This document shows, in pieces, positions 59,043 to 64,000 of a stretch of DNA of 64,000 bases. This stretch comes from Botryosphaeria dothidea. Taxonomy: Eukaryota > Ascomycota > Dothideomycetes > Botryosphaeriales > Botryosphaeriaceae. Below the pieces are notes generated by a model. The model saw nothing but the letters and a program-made list of their open reading frames with translations. It did no database searches and had not been told where the DNA came from. Both the position numbers and the translations under genes were made by a program. The first letter of the stretch is position 1. The number at the start of each line of letters is the position of its first letter. The stretch spans positions 3,596,001 to 3,660,000 of the forward strand of contig WWBZ02000033.1 in assembly GCA_011503125.2 (NCBI GenBank), written 5' to 3'.

Positions 59043-59108
59043 GTTGGTGGAGCAGCGCCACATTACGACCACCTATTCGGTGGTCGAGATCGCGCTGCTC
59101 ACCCCAAC
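59043..59108. other. strong hairpin / cruciform element
   Basis: A 7-bp perfect stem GACCACC/GGTGGTC with loop TATTC is nested in a 9-bp perfect stem GAGCAGCGC/GCGCTGCTC, flanked by GTTGG/CCAAC. It could be a structured RNA, an old palindromic repeat or a terminator-like fold. No H/ACA or C/D box was evident. Confidence 0.55.
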
Positions 59109-59137
59109 TATCGACACGAGGTCGTAATAATGGGCAT

Positions 59138-59220
59138 ATGGGGTTGAAGCATTCGTCCTGACGTCAATGTGATTGATTTTGCTGAACACTTACGTCCGGA
59201 TGACTGCTTCCACTCCGCAT
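59138..59220. mobile_element. MITE-like palindromic repeat, copy 2
   Basis: Left arm ATGGGGTTGAAGCATTCGTC and right arm GGATGACTGCTTCCACTCCG pair with few mismatches; 83 bp. It lies 32 bp from the stop codon of the convergent OMS1-like gene. Confidence 0.75.
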
Positions 59221-59252
59221 GTTTGTTTCCGTCATCATGACCGCCAGCCTCC

Positions 59253-60500
59253 TCACCAACTGCTTTTTGCTGGCGGAGCATCATCTGTCCCGCCCCGCTG
59301 TGAAATCCCACCTGCTGATGTTCTCCGCTGTGCCGCCTCCGCCTCCGCCTTTTCACTTTTCCGCAATTCGACCCACCAGGTGGTGCCGAAGTGGTACCAC
59401 GGCCTGCTAATCTTAGCAACCTCCAATCCGCTCTTATCCACGATAGTACCAATATCCTTGTTCCACCAACACCCATGCTTGTCTGCGTGCCCAGGGGCTG
59501 CTTTGTCCAAAATGTTGTTCAACCAATCATGTGTGCCTCTGCCGTGTTCCAACAATAATATCTTCCCATCACGCTTCAGCATCTCTCCCATCCGCTGTAG
59601 GAGTTTCTCCGGCTGAGGTGTCGAGCACAACCCCATAGTCTGCACAATTGTGTCGAACTTGCCCGCTTCCTGACCTCTTGCCATAGCCTCGCTATCCGTG
59701 GGACCTTCAATGGGCTCCAACGCGCTTTGCGCCCTAAACTCCACGTTCCCAATCTTCTCCCTCAAGCCCACCATGCGCTTATTCCTCTCCTTCTTCTCTT
59801 TCCTCAGCTCCTCCCACTTCTTCTTCGCGACCTCGAGCATTGGCGCGCTCTGGTCCAGCAGCACCAAAGCCCTCACCTTCCCCCAATCATAGAATGCCGT
59901 ATTCCTGCCCGTACCCGCGCTCACCTCCAGCACGTCGCCGTGCGCTTTACTGACCAGCTTCCGTCGCAGGCGATCTATGCCAATTGTCTTCTCGGTGCTG
60001 CCCACATCCTCGTCGAACCGGGCGGCATACGCGTCGTACCTATCCGAGACGTCTGCCGGCACCGGATGCGCAGGCTGGTAGGGATTGAGGACTGAGTATG
60101 TCGCGCTGGCGATGTAGAAGGCGATGCCCGCACCGACAAGGCTCGCGCCAATGAGGGGGATGCGGCGGCTGCGTTGAAGTGGCGCGGGAGGCTTCGCGGC
60201 GTCAATGGCGGCCTGTGCAGCTTGGAGTCGCGGGGCGCGCGCGCGTGGAGAGTACGCGAGCGGCTTGGGCCTGGCGGCGGCGGGTGGTTTCTGCGAAGCT
60301 TTCGAGGTTCCCCGCGGCGGGGCTGCGGACTTGCTGCCCATGGCGCAGGCGCAATTGGCCGCGATGCGAGCGGTTGAGATGGCAGGTGTTTTGCAAGCTT
60401 TCTTCCTCGGTATCGCGAAGCGCCCTGGGGAACAAAGGGCCGGCGTCGGAGGTATGGGAGGGCTGAAAGCCGCCGGTTGCCGCCCTTGGACGCCGCGCAT
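59253..60500 (-). CDS. OMS1: OMS1-like mitochondrial methyltransferase
   Basis: Class I SAM-dependent methyltransferase of the Oms1 family, anchored in the mitochondrial inner membrane. From the ATG at 60500 it is 415 aa. The first 53 residues are Arg/Pro/Ala-rich without acidic residues, suiting a targeting peptide; an internal ATG at 60341 would give 362 aa, and the frame is open to 60641. One membrane segment lies at about residues 114-137 (IPLIGASLVGAGIAFYIASA). SAM motif I is DVLEVSAGTGRNTAFY; LVLLDQSAPML and ILLLEHGRG follow, then HGCWWNKDIGTIVDKSGLE, typical of the family. It is divergent from the oxidase across 211 bp. The substrate is not known from sequence. Confidence 0.86.
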   Translation of the reverse strand: MRGVQGRQPAAFSPPIPPTPALCSPGRFAIPRKKACKTPAISTARIAANCACAMGSKSAAPPRGTSKASQKPPAAARPKPLAYSPRARAPRLQAAQAAIDAAKPPAPLQRSRRIPLIGASLVGAGIAFYIASATYSVLNPYQPAHPVPADVSDRYDAYAARFDEDVGSTEKTIGIDRLRRKLVSKAHGDVLEVSAGTGRNTAFYDWGKVRALVLLDQSAPMLEVAKKKWEELRKEKKERNKRMVGLREKIGNVEFRAQSALEPIEGPTDSEAMARGQEAGKFDTIVQTMGLCSTPQPEKLLQRMGEMLKRDGKILLLEHGRGTHDWLNNILDKAAPGHADKHGCWWNKDIGTIVDKSGLEVAKISRPWYHFGTTWWVELRKSEKAEAEAAQRRTSAGGISQRGGTDDAPPAKSSW

Positions 60501-60711
60501 CACTTTCTCCGCAAAAAAATCTCCAGGTGGGCCATTATCTCGGCCGCGCCTGAATCTCACGCCATTGAATGTAGCTCCTCCTCTTTCTCTTTCCTTCGGT
60601 TGGCGCAATCGGTATAGACTGGTACATATACAGCTGTACATGATTCCTCTTTTCGTTATTCATTAGAAGCGTCTTGTATCATCCTCGTGCTTTGTTACCT
60701 AATTTGCGGCT

Positions 60712-62316
60712 ATGGCGAATCCAGTACCATCCTCAGTCCTCATCATCGGCTCTGGCGTCTTCGGCCTGTCGACTGCCTACTCGCTGGCCACGAAACCCGA
60801 ATACAAGAACACGGACATCACGCTCGTCGATCGCCAGAGCTTCCCTTCCAACGACTCATCCAGCGTAGGTTCGCAAAGCGGATAACCGAGACTGCGCGTC
60901 CGAACGTGAACTAGTCATCCGGACGCATTTGTCACAGCATTTCCCGTACACTTGCGTCCGCACGACTGCTTCGACTCCCCATGAGCCGGTCACACACGCC
61001 TTCCAAAGCCACCCTGAGCTGAGAACACCCACGCATCACAGATCGACACCTCCCGCATCATCCGCCCCGACTACGCCGACTCCGCCTACTCCGCCCTCGC
61101 CTACATTGCACAAGACCTCTGGCGCACGACCGAATGGGGCGCATCAGGACGGTACACGGAAGCAGGCCTCGCGCTGACGGCCGACGCCAGCGGGTCCGAA
61201 TATGTCGACGAGTCGTTCAAGAACGTCGTGAGCCTGGAGCCGACGGCCACGAGCGAGCGCTGCACTTTGCCCGAGTCGCGCGGCCACGGGCGGCCCAGGA
61301 TCGAGGAGCTGAAGAGCACGGCAGATGTGCTGCGATGCGCTGGCACCGGCGGCATCAACGGCGTGCAAGGATACGTGAACTGGACGTCGGGCTGGGCTGA
61401 CGCGGAAGCGTGCATGCGGTACCTCTACTCCAAGGTGCAAGCGACGCAACGCGTGCGCTTCGTCAAGGGCACCGTCGCGCGCCTTGACATCGCCTTCCCC
61501 AGCACGCCCAGCGGCAAGAAGCATGTCCGCGGCGCACACCTCGCCAACGGCCGCACGCTCAGCGCCGATCTCACCATCGTCGCCGCCGGCGCATGGTCCT
61601 CCGCGCTGCTCGACCTGCGCGGCATCGTGAACGCGACGGGGCAAACGCTGGCGTACGTGCCGCTGTCGCCCAGCGAGCAGTCGGCGCTGGGCGACTCGCC
61701 GACGGTGCTCAACCTCAGCACGGGCATGTTCTGCATCCCGCCGTCGCAGAACCTGCTCAAGCTGGCGCGCCACGGCCACGGCTACACCAACCCCGTCACG
61801 ATCGCGCACCCGGAAGAGCCGCCCGCTAGCGCCTCGCGCATCACTGTCTCGCTGCCGCGCACGCACCTCACGTCGCCGGCGCTGCCGGCGCACCTCCCGC
61901 GCGAAGCCACGCGCGCCCTCCAGGGCCTCGCGCGCACGCTCTATCCGCCCGGCGCCGCGCCGCACGACGCGTCCTTCTCGCCGCTGCCCATCGCGGACCG
62001 GCCCTTCAGCGGCACGCGCCTGTGCTACTACGCCGACACGCCCGAGGGCGACTTCCTCATCTCCTACCACCCAGCCTACGACCAGTCGCTCTTCGTCGCG
62101 ACGGGCGGCTCCGGCCACGGCTTCAAGTTCCTGCCCGTCATCGGTGACCAGATCGTCGCGTGCATACAGGGCCGCTGCTCGGCCGAGTTCAAGGACAAGT
62201 GGGCGTGGCCGCCGAGGCGAATCCCGGAGGGGCAGTGGGAAGGTGATGGCAGCAGGGGCGGACCGAAAGGTATGGTGTTGGATGGCGAGTATGCGAAAGA
62301 TAGCGCGAGGCTGTGA
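60712..62316 (+). CDS. peroxisomal FAD-dependent amino-acid oxidase (saccharopine/fructosyl-amine oxidase family)
   Basis: Two exons (60712-60864, 61042-62316) give 475 aa. The N-terminal FAD-binding motif is VLIIGSGVFGLSTAYSL. Splicing restores DSSS-IDTSRIIRPDYAD, a family landmark. LTIVAAGAWSS and the C-terminal ATGGSGHGFKFLPVIGDQI complete the FAD fold. The Cys in RLCYYADTPEGDFLI is where this family attaches flavin covalently. The protein ends S-A-R-L, a PTS1-like peroxisomal signal. The family oxidises secondary amines (saccharopine, fructosyl amino acids, sarcosine); which one is not decidable here. The 177-bp intron is three times the local norm because it carries a MITE-like repeat (60907-60983). 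Confidence 0.88.
60907..60983. mobile_element. MITE-like palindromic repeat, copy 3, inside an intron
   Basis: Right arm TTGCGTCCGCACGACTGCTT then CGACTCCCCAT matches copies 2 and 4; the left arm TGAACTAGTCATCCGGACGC is more diverged. About 77 bp, wholly within the intron of the FAD oxidase gene. Confidence 0.7.
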
Positions 62317-63380
62317 ATGAAAACTAAGACTAGAGATAAAGAGGTGGGATTGTGCGAGTCGTGGGGAGTTGAAGCACTCATCCGGACGTGGATGTGTGAT
62401 GCAAGATTGGACATTTACGTCCGGACGACTACTTCAACTCCCCACGGGTTTGAGGAAGACGCGTCATTTGATCCGAGTGTTTTTCTATTTCTCTTTCGTG
62501 TTCGTGTATTCAAACTGTAAAAAAGCGAAGACACAAGTACGTATACGAGCGGAACGTGGGGATAAAGACTGCTTAGCGAGCGGAGCGGAGCGGACTTCGA
62601 GAGCACAGCTACCATCATAACGGTGACCGATTTCATCCGTAGTTGCGAAGATCTTTTCAAAGATTCAAGGAGAGATATCAAATAGTTTGTGCATTATCAA
62701 ATCACAACCGCCCAAGAAACGCTTATTGCTCGTGGAAACTAAATTGATACTACGTATCTATCTAGGCGGAGTCCATGCCGCTCCACGACGCTGTCCTTTT
62801 TTTGTTTGTTTTGTTTGGAAGCCCTTGGCGTCTATAAAGTCCAAGGTGAAAAGCCATGACATCGCAAAGGCAGTCGTACCAGGCTCTTCCCTAAAAAGAT
62901 CCGTCATCCATCGTCAAACCTACCCCCTCGCCGCTGTATCGTATCCCGGAATCTCGTCGCAATTTCCATCCTAACGAAGAAAAACGCAGTGTATCTCAAA
63001 TTAGCCCAGCAAACCCTCGGGTGAAATCCGCCGCCTCTTGCGGGTTGTTTCCTCTAAAACGTGTTTAGAAAGTGAAAGGGGTAATAAGTTTTTGAAACCC
63101 GAAGCCTCAGCAAAAGCCTGAGACCGAGAAAGCCCACCAAAAAAACACCATGCAATGCCGCAAAAAGCAGAAGACGCAAGCACGAAGCAGGAAAAAAAGC
63201 CGCTTCCGAAGCCCGAATAAGTTCAGATAGGGCGTAGAAAATCGAAGCCGAATCTCGGCAGTCGATCTGTGAGGTGATGTTTATTAATACAAAACAATCG
63301 GAGACTGGGTTGAAGGTGGTTGTCACAGGTGCCAGAAGCGAATGATCTAGTAGTGATCGTATGATCTTCGGCGCAGAAAT
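62317..63380. other. intergenic between convergent oxidase and TBP genes
   Basis: Contains MITE copy 4 and 3' flanks. No supported coding region. Confidence 0.5.
62360..62446. mobile_element. MITE-like palindromic repeat, copy 4 (best preserved)
   Basis: Left arm GTGGGGAGTTGAAGCACTCA then TCCGGACGT; right arm ACGTCCGGACGACTACTTCA then ACTCCCCAC. The arms match at 26 of 29 positions. About 87 bp, 44 bp after the oxidase stop codon. No clear target-site duplication could be assigned by eye. Confidence 0.8.
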
Positions 63381-64000
63381 TTAGCTCTTGCGGAAGTCTA
63401 GAGAATGTTAGCACTGATCACGAAATGAGGTGAATTACTTTGCGTACCAGACAACACGGGGTAGATCAGCTCGAAGGCCTGGTAGATCTCCTCGCGGACC
63501 TTGGCACCGGTGAGGACGATCTTGCCGGAGACGAAAATCAAAAGGACAATCTTCGGCTTCATCATACGGTAGATCAGACCGGGGAACAGTTCAGGCTCGT
63601 AGGAGCTGAAGTTGTGATGGCGGCTAGCCAGACCCTCAAGGCGAATCGGGAACTTGATGTCGCAAGAACCGACGATGTTCTGGATCTTGAAGTCCGTGAA
63701 CTTCGCGTTGAAACCGAGCTTCTGAATGATGCGGGCGTACTTGCGTGATGCAAGTTTCGAGTCGTCTTCCGACTTAGCGCCAGTGACGACCATCTTGCCC
63801 GATGCGAAGATGAGTGCAGTCGTCTTGGGTTCACGAATACGCATGATGACGGCCGCGAAACGCTAGAGCCAAAGTTCAGTAAGACCGTTCATCAAGAGCC
63901 AAAAAGCTGACAAGACGCCAGTACCTTCGGGTTGTACTCCGCATTGCGAGCGTGCAACGCGATCGTCTTCAGGTCCAGGCGACAGTCAAGGTTGACGGTA
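63381..64000 (-). CDS. SPT15: TATA-binding protein, 5' part outside the window
   Basis: General transcription factor that binds the TATA box for all three RNA polymerases. Visible exons are 64000-63925 (continues beyond the window), 63862-63448 and 63397-63381, with introns of 62 and 50 bp. The saddle core is near invariant: [54 protein letters not shown], then in repeat two [40 protein letters not shown] and [20 protein letters not shown]. The last intron falls one base into the codon of VLS-D-FRKS, so the final exon has only 17 coding bases. The variable N-terminus and start codon are not in the window. Confidence 0.97.

Larger units (their letters stand above)
55685..59252. other. long upstream region of GDS1, no supported gene
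   Basis: About 3.6 kb, consistent with the long leaders of fungal regulators. Pyrimidine-rich tracts occur in 55.9-56.8 kb. It also holds a G-rich tract (58020-58048), a strong hairpin (59043-59108) and two MITE-like repeats. Open frames are short shadows of each other. Confidence 0.5.

Noticed and set aside
1..64000. CRISPR arrays, operons, ribosome binding sites, rRNA genes
   Set aside because: The window is eukaryotic nuclear DNA; no regularly spaced repeats or rRNA sequence were seen.

Overview
This is nuclear DNA of a filamentous ascomycete (Pezizomycotina; a Dothideomycetes-like genome is my best guess, not proven). The evidence is the many GT-AG introns of about 45-60 bp with CTNAC-type branch sites, and gene families such as HET-domain proteins, HeLo death effectors, DUF2235 hydrolases, GH71 mutanase, sedolisin and GDS1. 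Gene models below were built by hand: exons were joined where splice signals, phase and family similarity agreed, and total lengths were checked for divisibility by three.

Layout. 1-5.2 kb holds no gene I can support. 5.2-7.8 kb: a divergent housekeeping pair, homoserine dehydrogenase (HOM6) and a CCDC174-like coiled-coil protein. 8.9-10.7 kb: secreted GH71 alpha-1,3-glucanase. 10.7-15.4 kb: no supported gene. 15.4-26.4 kb: a compact housekeeping block with a Ser/Pro-rich conserved protein, tRNA adenosine deaminase TAD2, COX16 and the 13-exon checkpoint kinase MEC1/ATR. 26.7-30.7 kb: two divergently transcribed secreted acid proteases (sedolisin and pepsin-type). 31.8-32.1 kb: a small secreted knottin-like peptide, followed by a small Asn-repeat protein with a splice problem.

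33.7-48.3 kb is an accessory region of lower GC. It contains decayed genes (DUF2235, HET-domain and allantoinase pseudogenes, and an unknown ORF interrupted by TAG) around three intact genes: an ankyrin/H-type-lectin protein, a HeLo-domain protein like HET-S, and a divergently transcribed SesB-like alpha/beta hydrolase. The HeLo protein and the hydrolase each end in a separate last exon encoding the same roughly 27-residue motif (N-T-W-N-N ... V-x-[IV]-x-Q-Q-[IV]-x-Q ... G ... F). The hydrolase has lost its catalytic residues. This is the architecture of fungal amyloid-signalling cell-death systems, here with a possibly divergent motif and an apparently dead hydrolase as partner. It is the most interesting system in the window.

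48.9-52.0 kb: an intact DUF2235 hydrolase with a low-complexity charged N-terminus. 54.4-55.7 kb: a GDS1-type winged-helix regulator with a long upstream region. 59.2-62.3 kb: divergent OMS1-like mitochondrial methyltransferase and peroxisomal FAD amino-acid oxidase. 63.4-64.0 kb: the 3' part of the TATA-binding protein gene, cut by the window edge. Short palindromic MITE-like repeats (about 67-87 bp) occur four times between 58.8 and 62.4 kb, one inside the oxidase intron, and once beside the HeLo gene.
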